From Paraburkholderia sp. BL10I2N1 (lineage in GTDB: Bacteria; Pseudomonadota; Gammaproteobacteria; Burkholderiales; Burkholderiaceae): 64,000 nucleotides of DNA. The notes below the pieces were generated by a model. That model searched no databases, had not been told where the DNA came from, and saw only the letters and a list, made by a program, of their open reading frames with translations. Of the stretch, positions 1-8,693 are shown piece by piece; position 1 is the stretch's first letter, and each line of letters starts with the position of its first letter. The translations under genes were made by a program, and so were the position numbers. The stretch spans positions 248,001-312,000 of the forward strand of contig NZ_SNWA01000002.1 in the NCBI RefSeq assembly GCF_004361815.1, written 5' to 3'.

Positions 1-44
1 GCGTACGATCGAAGCAAATTTGCACGCAGGGTTATCACGCTCAA

Positions 45-662
45 TCAAAGCAACGTCGCCAGTTGATGAAGCTCGGCAACCACCATCGTGAATATCAGCT
101 TTGCCGCGTCATTATTCGCGTAGCAATGGGGTGCATCTGTCTTCGCCGCTGCCGACGAACCGGCAGAGACGGCGAGCTCCGCATCCCCTACCGTCATCGT
201 GAGTCGCCCATGCTCCACATGAAATAGCTCGAACGTTCCCTGCGGATGTCCGGGCGACTCAAACCGCTCTCCAGGCTGCATTTCCCAGCGCCACAATTCA
301 ATCATGTTCGGCCCGCTCGTGCCTGCAAGCAGACGCGCCGACCCGCCCTTGGGGCCGGTCCACAAAGTCGGGATGTCCGTGTCCGCAATCAGACGCATCG
401 ACGGCGCACTAGCTACGTCGACGATGTCCGCCACCGACACACCCAACGCCGCCGAAATCCTGCACAGGATCGCAATGCTTGGATTGGCAGCGCATTTCTC
501 AATCTCGACCAGCATGCCTTTGCTAACGCCAGCGCGCCGCGAAAGCTCATCGAGCGAGAGCTTGCGCTCCTTTCGGTACCCTTTGATCCGGGCGGCAACC
601 GCCGCACTGACGGCCTCGACGTTTGCTCCCGAGGCGGTCGATATATTGACTTTTTTGGTCAT
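45..662 (-). CDS. XRE-family transcriptional regulator with C-terminal cupin domain
   Basis: A 205-residue protein with a helix-turn-helix of the XRE type at about residues 25-80 (RRAGVSKGMLVEIEK is the recognition region) and a cupin fold at about 105-200 (PGERFESPGHPQGTFELF and HCYANNDAA are the barrel strands). Regulators with this layout normally sense a small ligand in the cupin and repress a nearby catabolic or efflux gene. The target is not visible here: the gene reads off toward the left edge, and its upstream side is the left end of the IS21 element, whose terminus is about 50 bases from the start codon. The family is clear. The ligand is unknown. Confidence 0.85.
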   Translation of the reverse strand: MTKKVNISTASGANVEAVSAAVAARIKGYRKERKLSLDELSRRAGVSKGMLVEIEKCAANPSIAILCRISAALGVSVADIVDVASAPSMRLIADTDIPTLWTGPKGGSARLLAGTSGPNMIELWRWEMQPGERFESPGHPQGTFELFHVEHGRLTMTVGDAELAVSAGSSAAAKTDAPHCYANNDAAKLIFTMVVAELHQLATLL

Positions 663-914
663 TGGTCGGCATTATAGGACGAGATAGTCACTGGTGCAGT
701 TTCCAATGTTCAGAGTGTCCGCGCCGAATGAATTTTGAGCCACCGCGCCGACCGAGCTTTGAGCCGGGGTGGAGACCGGTCCGAAGCAGGACCGGTTGTG
801 GATAAGTGTATGGGTTTGCGGAGTGCTTGTCCTCCTTCGTGTGAGGATGTATTGCGCAGTGGAAGCTGCGAAGGGCGTAGCCCGTAGCGGCTTCCACTGC
901 GCGGCAAGCGACGA

Positions 915-1715
915 TCAGGCTGATTCGTTCGCGCTCGCACCGTCGGCTCTGCGCACCGCTTCACGCGAGCGGATACGCTTCTTTGCACTGGCGCTGCTAT
1001 GGCGGAAACGGTAGCTTTCGTTGCCGGTTTCCACGATGTGGCAGTGATGCGTCAGCCGGTCCAGCAATGCCGTGGTCATCTTCGCGTCGCCGAACACACT
1101 GGACCATTCGGCGAAGTCCAGATTCGTTGTGACCGCAACGCTTGTATGCTCGTACAGGCGACTCAGCAGGTGGAATAGCAACGCCCCGCCGGCCTGGCTG
1201 AAGGGCAGATATCCGAGTTCGTCCAGAATGACCAGGTCGAGGCGCAGCAGGCTCGCCGCGATCCTCCCGGCGCGTCCCTGCGCCTTCTCCTGCTCCAGTG
1301 CGTTGGCCAGATCCACGGTCGAGTAGAAGCGCACCCGCTTGCCGTGGTGCATGATGCCGGACACGCCGATGGCGGTCGCCAGATGCGTTTTGCCCGAGCC
1401 CGGTCCCCCGACCAGAACCAGGTTGTGCGCGCCCTCGGTGAACGTCATGCTGGCCAGTTGCGTGACGAGCTGCCGATCGACCGGCGAGCCATCGAAGTCA
1501 AAGCCGGCGATGTCGCGATGCACCGGGAACTTCGCCGCGTTCATCTGGTGGCTGACCGAACGCACGGCCCGATCCGCGACCTCGGCCTGCAACAGCCGTT
1601 CGAGCAGCCATTGCGAAGACGCCGCGTCGACATTCACCTGCTCGAGCAGTTCGGCCCAGCCGGCAGCCATGCCGTGCAGCCGCAAGTGTTTGAGTTCGAC
1701 GATCAGATCACGCAT
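915..1715 (-). CDS. istB: IS21-family helper ATPase IstB
   Basis: A 266-residue AAA+ ATPase that helps the IstA transposase select and load on target DNA. The Walker A motif [11 protein letters not shown] lies near residue 105, the Walker B region [14 protein letters not shown] near 160, and the sensor segment [18 protein letters not shown] near 215. Length and motif order match intact IstB. Its start overlaps the end of istA by eight bases, as usual in IS21 elements, so the pair is translationally coupled. No lesion is seen, so the element is probably still active. Confidence 0.95.
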   Translation of the reverse strand: MRDLIVELKHLRLHGMAAGWAELLEQVNVDAASSQWLLERLLQAEVADRAVRSVSHQMNAAKFPVHRDIAGFDFDGSPVDRQLVTQLASMTFTEGAHNLVLVGGPGSGKTHLATAIGVSGIMHHGKRVRFYSTVDLANALEQEKAQGRAGRIAASLLRLDLVILDELGYLPFSQAGGALLFHLLSRLYEHTSVAVTTNLDFAEWSSVFGDAKMTTALLDRLTHHCHIVETGNESYRFRHSSASAKKRIRSREAVRRADGASANESA

Positions 1716-3246
1716 GACCGGCCTCCGGCTGTTGCAGCGCCGGGCGCAGCCCGTCGTAGCGCGATGTGTCAGCCAGCGGCGGTGTCGTCAGTTGTAGCGC
1801 AGTTTCGATCTTCGGCGGCATCTGCACGCTGCGCATGCGCGACAGCACGTTCACCACATGCTCGACGCTCACGCGCCCGGAGGGCGGCGCCTGCTCCAAT
1901 GCAAGCTCGACTGCAACCACTATGGCATCCAGACCGCGTTCCGGGACCAGCGCCAGAACCTTCGCCATTACCCGGTCACCACCTGGCTCGCGTAGTAACG
2001 CCCGACGCAGGCGTTGCAGCGGCTCGGGCATGTCCTGGAACGGCGCACCGTTACGCAGCGCCCCGGGCTTGCGCTGGATTAGCGGGATATAGTGCTGCCA
2101 GTCGTATCGCACCAATCCTTCGTCGGCCAGTCGCTCATGGGCGGCCACCACGGCATCATCGCCCACCACCACAACACGGCCCGGATAGAGCCGCGTGCTG
2201 AGCATCTGGCCTGCAAATTCGCATGGCACCGAGTAGCGATTGCGGCCAATCACCACCAGGCAGGTCGACGACACCCGTGCTGCGCGCTCAACATAACCGT
2301 CAAACGGTGTCGGCATCGGCATCAGATGGGCGCGCTCCTGCTCGAACACGTCGGCGACGCTCAGGTCACGATAGTCCGGGTGCTTCACCTGATCCCACAA
2401 CGACCGGCACCGGGTCGCCAGCCATGCATTCAGTTCGGCGAAACTGCCGAAGCGTTGCGCACGCGCCTCAATCCAGATGCGCAGACGGCTGTCCTGCACG
2501 TTCTTCTCGACGACGCCTTTCTCCCAGCCACTGGCGACGTTGCAGAAGTCCGGATCGAACAGGTAGTGCGAGCACATCACTGCGAAACGCGGATTGACCG
2601 TGCGGCCCTTGCCTTTGTGAACCTTGTCTACGGCTGTTTTCATATTGTCGTAGATGCCCCGGCGGGCCACCCCGCCGAAGGCCGCGAACGAGCGCGTATG
2701 GGCATCGAACAGCATCTCGTGCCCCTGGCTCGGATAGGCAACCAGCCAGAACGCCCGCGACGCACATAGCTTCATGTGCGACACCTGCAGCTTGCGGTAA
2801 ATGCCGCCGACAACCAGTCCTTCCTCGGACCAGTCAAACTGGAATGCCTCGCCCAGCTCGAATCGCAACGGCACAAACGCCGACTTCGAAACCGCCTTGC
2901 CTTCGCCTTGCCGCCAGGCCCGGATGAAATCGGTCACCCGCGAGTAACAGCCGTCGTAGCCGCCGACCTTGATCTCCTGGAACAGCATCCAGGCGGTGCG
3001 CCGCTCCTTCTTCGGTCGCCGCGCGTCGACATTGAGCGCCTGCACCAGCACCTCATGAAACGGCGTCAACCGGGTCGGCTGGGCGCGCCGCTGATACTTC
3101 GGCTCCTCCTGAACATCCATGTTCAGATATTTACTAATCGTGTTGCGCGACAGGCTTGTGAGACGCGCTATCTCGCGTACCGACTTGTTCTGGCGGTGGA
3201 ACATCCGCCGCACCTTGCCAATCATCGTCATCGGGATCATCCCCAA
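1708..3246 (-). CDS. istA: IS21-family transposase IstA
   Basis: A 512-residue DDE transposase. An N-terminal helix-turn-helix (residues about 8-40, [20 protein letters not shown]) binds the terminal repeats. The rve-type integrase core follows at about 110-250, with FQFDWSEE carrying the first catalytic Asp and [12 protein letters not shown] the second. The basic C-terminal part is usual for the family. The frame is intact and full length. It is the first gene of the element and overlaps istB by eight bases. Confidence 0.95.
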   Translation of the reverse strand: MGMIPMTMIGKVRRMFHRQNKSVREIARLTSLSRNTISKYLNMDVQEEPKYQRRAQPTRLTPFHEVLVQALNVDARRPKKERRTAWMLFQEIKVGGYDGCYSRVTDFIRAWRQGEGKAVSKSAFVPLRFELGEAFQFDWSEEGLVVGGIYRKLQVSHMKLCASRAFWLVAYPSQGHEMLFDAHTRSFAAFGGVARRGIYDNMKTAVDKVHKGKGRTVNPRFAVMCSHYLFDPDFCNVASGWEKGVVEKNVQDSRLRIWIEARAQRFGSFAELNAWLATRCRSLWDQVKHPDYRDLSVADVFEQERAHLMPMPTPFDGYVERAARVSSTCLVVIGRNRYSVPCEFAGQMLSTRLYPGRVVVVGDDAVVAAHERLADEGLVRYDWQHYIPLIQRKPGALRNGAPFQDMPEPLQRLRRALLREPGGDRVMAKVLALVPERGLDAIVVAVELALEQAPPSGRVSVEHVVNVLSRMRSVQMPPKIETALQLTTPPLADTSRYDGLRPALQQPEAGHA

Positions 3247-3346
3247 ACACCCTGCCAGAAAAACTAGCAGGATAGGTTGATTGCCCGGCTCAATTTTCAG
3301 TCGGCGCGATCCCTACATGTGGCTGAATTTTCGGTCGGCGTAAACA

Positions 3347-3474
3347 ATCATTTCTTCGAGATGCCGCAGACTCAACGGATACGCCACGTACCAGCGCACG
3401 CACGTCAGGTTCACATCGAGCGGATAATGCAGGCGTTTGAGCACTCGGGCCACCGCTGGATTTACGGTCGTCAT
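3347..3474 (-). pseudogene. IS6-family transposase, N-terminal fragment (left copy)
   Basis: From ATG at 3472-3474 the minus strand reads MTTVNPAVARVLKRLHYP, continuing to ..LRHLEEMI, the N-terminal DNA-binding part of IS6/IS26-like transposases. The frame stops where the IS21 right end begins at 3346, after about 43 codons. A likely terminal repeat, GGTGCGACAGAACC (3522-3535), lies upstream and resembles the inverted repeat of IS26-type elements. The rest of the gene is absent from the window. The fragment is a close but not identical relative of the one at 7422-7547 and lies in inverted orientation to it. Confidence 0.75.
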
Positions 3475-3621
3475 CAGCTATCGGTCGTTCAGGTTGTTCC
3501 GCCATCATAGCCGAACGCGTTGGTGCGACAGAACCAACTTTTTACACCCTCGCATGCCGTTCAATACCTCCTCCCGATACGGCGCCTGCTCTTCGCATCG
3601 TTTCAAGATCGGACGTTCCGT

Positions 3622-4392
3622 TCATTCCAGCAAGGTATCCCGTAACCGGCATAGTTGCGACCGATCAAGCCCGGCTGTTTCTTTGAGATAACGATCGACC
3701 GAGCCGTGGCTTTCTGCCATCGCAGAGAACGCCTCATCCAGGTAGCGCTCCTCGACACCGGCGACCACATCGATGATCGACGCATCGACCATGCCGCCGA
3801 AGTGGATCGTCATCGCCCGCACAGCGGATTCACGCAACTGTTCCCTACAAGCCCCTCCCAGGTACTCGCGATAGATCGTCTCGCGCGAGACTCCCAGCGC
3901 ATGGAGGATGATCGCCGCCAGAAAACCGGTCCGGTCCTTGCCTGCCGTGCAATGAAAAATCACCGGCAAACAGTCGCCATCGGCAAGCCGTGTAAACAGT
4001 CCCCGCAGTGGCCGGGCAAACGCCGCGGGCAAATTCCGGTAAGTCTGCAGCATCATGCGACGCGCGCCCTCCGGGTTCGGTTCGCGCTTCAGGATTTCGA
4101 GTAGTGTCGTGTCCCCCGCACGCAAATCGGCACTGATGTCGATGTGCATCTCCTCCACGCCTTGGTCGTGGAGCCACCGGTTCGGCGCCGCTTTGCGCTC
4201 CCCATCGCTGCGCAGATCGCAAATCAGGCGAATCCCCAGTTTCGCGACGATGTCGAGGTCGCGCACGGTCAGCGCTGAAAGGCTGCCAGAACGGAAGATG
4301 CGGCCGCTGCGGATGCGACGACCGTCCCGCGTGGGCATTCCGCCCAAATGACGGAAGTTCGGCGCTCCGTCGAGCACAAGATTGGTACTCAT
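3622..4392 (-). CDS. Tyrosine/dual-specificity phosphatase-like protein
   Basis: A 256-residue protein of the cysteine-dependent CX5R phosphatase class (Y_phosphatase3-like, the family of mycobacterial MptpB). The active-site loop HCTAGKDRTG holds Cys148 and Arg154. The N-terminal GAPNFRHLGG and the IFRSGSLSAL segment are typical of the family. Such enzymes dephosphorylate protein tyrosines or small phosphorylated molecules such as inositol phosphates. The ATG overlaps the stop of the upstream dioxygenase-like gene (ATGA at 4389-4392). With the two kinases upstream it makes a small phosphorylation/dephosphorylation cassette. No signal peptide is seen, so it is cytoplasmic. The substrate is unknown. 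Confidence 0.85.
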   Translation of the reverse strand: MSTNLVLDGAPNFRHLGGMPTRDGRRIRSGRIFRSGSLSALTVRDLDIVAKLGIRLICDLRSDGERKAAPNRWLHDQGVEEMHIDISADLRAGDTTLLEILKREPNPEGARRMMLQTYRNLPAAFARPLRGLFTRLADGDCLPVIFHCTAGKDRTGFLAAIILHALGVSRETIYREYLGGACREQLRESAVRAMTIHFGGMVDASIIDVVAGVEERYLDEAFSAMAESHGSVDRYLKETAGLDRSQLCRLRDTLLE

Positions 4393-4697
4393 ATTTTCCG
4401 ATCATCCCGACCAATACCAGCGTGCCATTCAAATGCAAGTTTCGACGTCTTGCGCGACGCGAGCGACTCCATACGAAATGGAAAGTCTTCCAGGCTCTTG
4501 CCGTTGTATCGAGCAACGGGATCGTCTGGGGCAATCACGCCAAGTTGCGAAAGCTCATCGAGAAACACTCCGCGCAACCGGCCAACCGCTTTGGTGTCGA
4601 GCACGTCCCGGAAGAACCAGTACCCATCGCGGTCCCACGCCGCCTGGAGGGCCGTGCGATCGTCAAGAATCTCGTTCGATACGTGGAGTTCCTGCAT
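4389..4697 (-). CDS. Phytanoyl-CoA dioxygenase-like N-terminal fragment
   Basis: A 102-residue protein whose segment WDRDGYWFFRDVLDTKAV resembles the N-terminal helix and first strand of PhyH-type Fe(II)/2-oxoglutarate dioxygenases. Those are usually 250-300 residues long. The iron-binding HxD...H triad would lie further on and is missing. It is therefore either a truncated dioxygenase or a small protein that kept only the first subdomain. It is translationally coupled to the phosphatase (4-base overlap) and lies 193 bases after the second kinase. It cannot be catalytic as a dioxygenase on its own. Confidence 0.55.
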   Translation of the reverse strand: MQELHVSNEILDDRTALQAAWDRDGYWFFRDVLDTKAVGRLRGVFLDELSQLGVIAPDDPVARYNGKSLEDFPFRMESLASRKTSKLAFEWHAGIGRDDRKI

Positions 4698-4890
4698 TGC
4701 CGGCAGTACGCCAGTTCCAACGTCGCGTTCATCTCGTCTCCTTACTGTTCGCCGCAGTTCGTTCGCGCGGTCGACCTTTCCACCTGTGGATTGGAGATTT
4801 AGCTTAAGCCCCGCTGCTCAATAATACAACTAGTAGTTCCATTATTGCTTGAGCACCAGTCGGATCTGTATTGAACCCGTCAGCCGAACC

Positions 4891-5979
4891 TCACTGCGCC
4901 GGCGAGACGGTCCCGTGGTCGAGCAAAGCCGCCCCGAAACGCGCAGCGTAAGCTGTGTTCACTGCCTCAGTTTGAAAGCGCGTCTCGTTTATGGCAAAGA
5001 TGAAGTAGCCGTAGACCAGGTCTCGCCGGTAGTCCTCCCACGCCACTTCGAACGCAGGCGTTTCCACGCCGTTTGCGGCAAGATGGGTCAGGTAATGCGC
5101 AAGCAATGGGCGCTCCCACTTGCGCCGGTCGGCAATATCGAGCGCGGAGCAGATATGGTAGGAAACTTCGAGACTCCACGGCGCACGGCTGACCTGCGCA
5201 TCAAAAAACCCCGGCTTTCCATCTGCTGTCACGTAAAGATTACCTAGATGCGTGTCACCGTGAATCAGACACACCGGCTTGCCTCGATGCGACTCACCAA
5301 GGTGCGTTAGCGCCGCCTCCATCCAATCACGGTCGTGAAGAAGCCGACTGACCGCCGCTCCACGCGGAAGTTCAGCATAGTGCCGCCATACTTCAGGCAC
5401 AAGATAGCGACGCATATAGTCGAGCGACCACCCCGAGAAACGCTCCCCGACCCAATCGTATCGCCCGTTTTCGGCGAATTCCGGACTGTCCCACGTTTGA
5501 GCGTGATAACGCGCCATCGCGACAAGCCGCGCGGCGACGTCGTCATAGCCTGCTGAACGCTGTGCGTGACAAAACGTGACTCCGCTCGCTCGCAGATCCT
5601 CCATCACGACAATCGATTGCCAGCCAGAAGGATCGGTGCCCGCATAGAAGCACCGAGGCGTGTTCATATCGATGAATGGCAGTACGTCGCGATAGAAACG
5701 CATCTCGTTATGGTACATATCTTTCATCAACGGGCTGTGCTCTTCAAATCCCCCCTTGACGATCATCCGCGCAGGCAGACCGAGGCCGTCTCCCGTACCG
5801 TTGTACTCAAGCAGAACACGCACCTTCGTCGAGGTTCCCGACAAGACGTCCTCGCATATCAAGCTGGTGACCTCGACACCGGGATAGCGAAACCGAAGCG
5901 CTGCCGTCAGCCACTTCGCGGAAATCGCATCGACCGTCACCGGCAGTCTCATGTCGCTTGCAACAATTAGCGCGGACAA
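4891..5979 (-). CDS. CHK/EcKinase-like phosphotransferase (second of a tandem pair)
   Basis: A 362-residue small-molecule kinase of the aminoglycoside phosphotransferase superfamily, closest in pattern to the ecdysteroid-kinase/CHK group. The catalytic loop HGDTHLGNLY (near residue 240) supplies the base Asp and metal-binding Asn. FFDAQ about 15 residues later carries the Mg-binding Asp. The N-lobe has LPARMIVKGG with the ATP-binding Lys. It is a diverged paralogue of the gene at 6009-7115, which lies 29 bases upstream on the same strand. The substrate, probably a hydroxylated small molecule or lipid-like alcohol, cannot be read from sequence. Confidence 0.8.
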   Translation of the reverse strand: MSALIVASDMRLPVTVDAISAKWLTAALRFRYPGVEVTSLICEDVLSGTSTKVRVLLEYNGTGDGLGLPARMIVKGGFEEHSPLMKDMYHNEMRFYRDVLPFIDMNTPRCFYAGTDPSGWQSIVVMEDLRASGVTFCHAQRSAGYDDVAARLVAMARYHAQTWDSPEFAENGRYDWVGERFSGWSLDYMRRYLVPEVWRHYAELPRGAAVSRLLHDRDWMEAALTHLGESHRGKPVCLIHGDTHLGNLYVTADGKPGFFDAQVSRAPWSLEVSYHICSALDIADRRKWERPLLAHYLTHLAANGVETPAFEVAWEDYRRDLVYGYFIFAINETRFQTEAVNTAYAARFGAALLDHGTVSPAQ

Positions 5980-6008
5980 GGTTTACCCCCTTTTAGAATT
6001 TTCAGTAG

Positions 6009-7115
6009 CTAACCCATCAACTCGAACACGTCGTGATCGAGGGCGGCCATCGCGAAACGAGGTGCGACCGCGCAGTTATTGATCTCAGCCTGCCATTCAA
6101 CGGGATTCACCAACCAGAAGTAGAGCCCATAAACGAGATGCCGTCGATACGCATCCCATGCTTCGTCGAAGGACGGCGGTGTCGCAACCCCATATGCGGC
6201 GAGTCGCTCGAGGTAGTGCGTAAGCAGCGAGCGCTCCCATTTTGGACGATCGGCGATATCAAGTGCGGACACGAGAAAGTATGTGAAATCGTGCGCCCAT
6301 GGTCCGCGCCGATACGATTGCCAATCGAGAAAACCCGGCGTGCCATCGCGCTCGAAATACAGATTTCCCAAGTGCACATCGCCGTGTAAAAAGGTCATCG
6401 GGCCCAGCCGATCGAACGAACGCAGATTCAGCAGCGCTCGCTCCATCCAGTCACGGTCATGGAACTGCCTGGGAATCGCCGCCCCTCGCGGCAACTGGGT
6501 GTAGTGGGCGAATACATCTGCTTTTAATTGCCCCCAATGATAGGTGCCGGCCTCCCCTTCCGGCAATGGATCCTGTTCCGCCAGCCAGGCAAACTTACCG
6601 CCTGCAGCGAGAGCGGGCGCACCCCAGTATTGCGCGTGCATTCGGGCTTGGGCGTCGAGGTTTGCGGCAGCCTGCGCGTACGACAACGTGCTCTGTACAC
6701 GGCAGAACGTCACGTCGCGTTCCGCAAGATCTTCCAAAATGACAATCGATTGCCCATTCGAATGATCGGTCGCCGAGAAGAACGCGCGAGGAACGAGCAC
6801 CGGCAATTCAGGCTGCACTTCCTCGAAAAAGCGCGCCTCGTACTCGTAGATATACGCATTCAGATGCCGATATTCGGGGACAAAGCCGCCCTTGACGATC
6901 AGAGATCGCGGCAAGCCAGCTTCATTTCCACGCGCATTGTATTCAAGTTGAACGCGAAGCTTGGTTGCTGTTCCGTAGATGACATCCACCAGTTTCAGCG
7001 ATGCAATCTCGACACCTTCGCAATAGGTCTGAAGTGCCTGCGTCAGCCATTTCGCAGTCGCTTCGCTTACGTCCACCGGTAACGGCGACAACTTGACATG
7101 GCCTTCGCATTCCAT
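6009..7115 (-). CDS. CHK/EcKinase-like phosphotransferase (first of a tandem pair)
   Basis: A 368-residue kinase of the same family as its downstream neighbour. It shows LPRSLIVKGG (ATP-anchoring Lys), the catalytic loop HGDVHLGNLY and the metal-binding FLDWQ. Both kinases end in matching segments such as SALDIADRPKWE and ALDHD, so they arose by tandem duplication and then diverged. It is first in a likely four-gene unit (kinase, kinase, dioxygenase fragment, phosphatase) on the minus strand. The upstream 300 bases run to an IS6-type remnant. No signal peptide is present. Confidence 0.8.
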   Translation of the reverse strand: MECEGHVKLSPLPVDVSEATAKWLTQALQTYCEGVEIASLKLVDVIYGTATKLRVQLEYNARGNEAGLPRSLIVKGGFVPEYRHLNAYIYEYEARFFEEVQPELPVLVPRAFFSATDHSNGQSIVILEDLAERDVTFCRVQSTLSYAQAAANLDAQARMHAQYWGAPALAAGGKFAWLAEQDPLPEGEAGTYHWGQLKADVFAHYTQLPRGAAIPRQFHDRDWMERALLNLRSFDRLGPMTFLHGDVHLGNLYFERDGTPGFLDWQSYRRGPWAHDFTYFLVSALDIADRPKWERSLLTHYLERLAAYGVATPPSFDEAWDAYRRHLVYGLYFWLVNPVEWQAEINNCAVAPRFAMAALDHDVFELMG

Positions 7116-7421
7116 TTGATTTCCTGAATGTATTTATCTTGTAGCGGCCCAGCACGCGCGACCGCCTACAGCATTGAAAACAGATCGCATTGTCTAAGGC
7201 ATTCGCGTAGTCATCTCGTTGGCGACCGGCAAGCCTTCTTCAGACTGGACATTCCTGAACCTGTCGCCGCATCGTCGCGCACCGAGACTATCGTTGACAA
7301 CATGGGGAAAACCACACGATGAAAAACGTTGCGTTTTTTGAATGACGTGCATATAGTTGTTCTTTTGCAGTAAGGCCGGTCCGCTATGATGTGCGGAACG
7401 ACACGAACGACTGAAAGCTCG
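7116..7421. other. Intergenic region upstream of the kinase operon, ending in an IS6-type end
   Basis: About 300 bases with no convincing gene. It should hold the promoter of the minus-strand kinase operon. At 7358-7371 lies tgttcttttgcagt, which aligns with the likely IS6-type terminal repeat near 3522-3535 and precedes the transposase remnant starting at 7422. Confidence 0.5.
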
Positions 7422-7547
7422 ATGAAGACGATGAATCCGGCGGTGGCCCGAGTGCTCAAACGCCTGCATTATCCGCTCGACGTGATTCTGACTTGCGTGC
7501 GCTGGTACGTGGCCTATCCGCTGAGCCTCCGGCATCTGGAAGAATGA
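7422..7547 (+). pseudogene. IS6-family transposase, N-terminal fragment (right copy)
   Basis: The frame MKTMNPAVARVLKRLHYP continues to ..LRHLEE and then hits TGA because one A is missing relative to the left copy (GAAGAATGA against GAAGAAATGA). It matches the N-terminus of IS6/IS26-like transposases. The IS110 element starts just after it, and the C-terminal part resumes at 8842. About 70-80 residues between the two parts are absent, including the first catalytic Asp, so the gene is dead. The break falls at the same codon as in the left copy. Confidence 0.8.
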
Positions 7548-7555
7548 TATGAACG

Positions 7556-7671
7556 TCTCCCACCCGTGAGCGGTGGAAGCGAAGAAGGAAAGTGGACCCT
7601 CACGGGCCAACGGCATCAAAGTGCCCAAGGTGGGAGATCATGCAGGTCTTCACAGGCAACCGGAGGGTCCA
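7556..7671 (+). ncRNA. Structured leader of the IS110 transposase, candidate guide (bridge) RNA or translation switch
   Basis: Three perfect inverted repeats crowd this leader: 7556-7564 with 7629-7637 (tctcccacc/ggtgggaga), 7593-7601 with 7663-7671 (tggaccctc/gagggtcca), and 7563-7570 with 7599-7606 (cccgtgag/ctcacggg). The first two interleave like a pseudoknot. The third competes with both. The 3' arm of the second covers the ribosome-binding site GGAGG of the transposase. IS110-type elements carry a guide RNA in a non-coding end. As I recall, IS1111-type members carry it after the gene, so the function here is an inference. Confidence 0.4.
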
Positions 7672-7673
7672 AC

Positions 7674-8693
7674 ATGAAGTTTACGACAGTAGGTGTGGAC
7701 ATTGCAAAGAGCGTGATGCAGCTCCATTACATCGACGCGGAAACAGGAGAGATCGTGAACAAACCGGTCAAGCGTGTAGCGTTTCTCGAGCACTTTGCGA
7801 ACCGGTCGCCGTGCCTGATCGGGATGGAAGCCTGCGGCGGCTCGCAGCACTGGGCGCGCCAGCTCACGGCGATGGGCCATCAGGTGAAGCTGATGCCAGG
7901 GAAGTTCGTGAACGCATTCGTGATGGGCAACAAGAATGATGCGGCCGATGCGCGTGCGATCTGGATGGCAGTGCAGCAGCCGGGCAAATCGGTCGCGGTG
8001 AAGACGGAAACGCAGCAAGCGGTACTGGGACTGCACCGGATGCGAGAGCAACTGGTGAAGTTCCGCACAATGCAGACGAATAGTCTGCGCGGCCTGCTGA
8101 CCGAGTACGGCGAAGTGATGGGCAAGGGCCGGCCTGCGCTGGACAAGGCGATTCCGGGTGTGCTGGAGCGGCTGGTGGATCGTTTGCCGACGATCCTGCT
8201 CGACACGCTGCGCGAACAGTGGAGCGGCCTGGCTGAACTGGATAAACAGATTGCCCAGATCGAACGACGTCTGCAGACGTGGATGAAAGAGGACAAGGCG
8301 TGCAAGGCGATCGCCGCAATACCGGGCGTCGGTCTGCTAACGGCGACGGCAGCGGTCGCAACGATGGGCGACGCGAAGACATTCCAGTCGGGGCGCGAGT
8401 TCGCGGCCTGGATCGGATTGGTGCCAGCGCAGACAGGATCCGGTGGCAAGGTCCAGCTCCCGGGGATCAGCAGGCGTGGTGACACGTATCTGCGCACGTT
8501 GTTGATTCACGGCGCGCGCAGTGTGCTCTTGCACGCGAAAGAGCCGGGGCCATGGATTGAGCAGCTCAAAAAGCGGCGACCACTGAATGTGGCGATCGTG
8601 GCGCAGGCCAACAAGACTGCCCGGATGATCTGGGCGATCCTGGCACATGACAGGCCGTATGAAGAGGGTTACGTGAGCGTGAAGCCGGTCTGA
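7674..8693 (+). CDS. IS110-family transposase (IS1111 group)
   Basis: A 339-residue recombinase starting at the ATG preceded by CGGAGGG. The RuvC-like N-terminal domain (residues 1-155) shows VGVDIAKSVMQLH, IGMEACGGSQ and NKNDAADARAI, giving the acidic DEDD residues. The C-terminal Transposase_20 domain has IPGVGLLTATAAVATMGD and RRGDTYLRTLLIHGAR, with the serine region used for strand exchange. The frame also stays open upstream to 7566, but the SD-positioned ATG at 7674 begins the conserved MKFTTVGVDIAK. Intact and probably active. Confidence 0.92.
   Translation: MKFTTVGVDIAKSVMQLHYIDAETGEIVNKPVKRVAFLEHFANRSPCLIGMEACGGSQHWARQLTAMGHQVKLMPGKFVNAFVMGNKNDAADARAIWMAVQQPGKSVAVKTETQQAVLGLHRMREQLVKFRTMQTNSLRGLLTEYGEVMGKGRPALDKAIPGVLERLVDRLPTILLDTLREQWSGLAELDKQIAQIERRLQTWMKEDKACKAIAAIPGVGLLTATAAVATMGDAKTFQSGREFAAWIGLVPAQTGSGGKVQLPGISRRGDTYLRTLLIHGARSVLLHAKEPGPWIEQLKKRRPLNVAIVAQANKTARMIWAILAHDRPYEEGYVSVKPV

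Larger units (their letters stand above)
716..3346 (-). mobile_element. IS21-family insertion sequence, complete
   Basis: The element begins TGTCCGCGCC at the left and ends in the inverted TGTTTACGCC at the right, both starting with TG. Subterminal copies of a 'gccgac(c)ga..ttttgagcc'-like repeat follow at each end, the multiple terminal repeats typical of IS21. It holds istA and istB on the minus strand. No target duplication is visible: the left flank ends ..ttcagag and the right flank starts atcattt. The right end cuts an IS6-type transposase fragment, but the rest of that gene is not on the left side, so a deletion or rearrangement followed insertion. Confidence 0.85.

Noticed and set aside
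4816..4854. Imperfect inverted repeat gctcaataat/attattgcttgagc after the second kinase gene
   Set aside because: It has a four-base mismatch insertion and no U run on the minus strand, so neither terminator nor operator could be supported.
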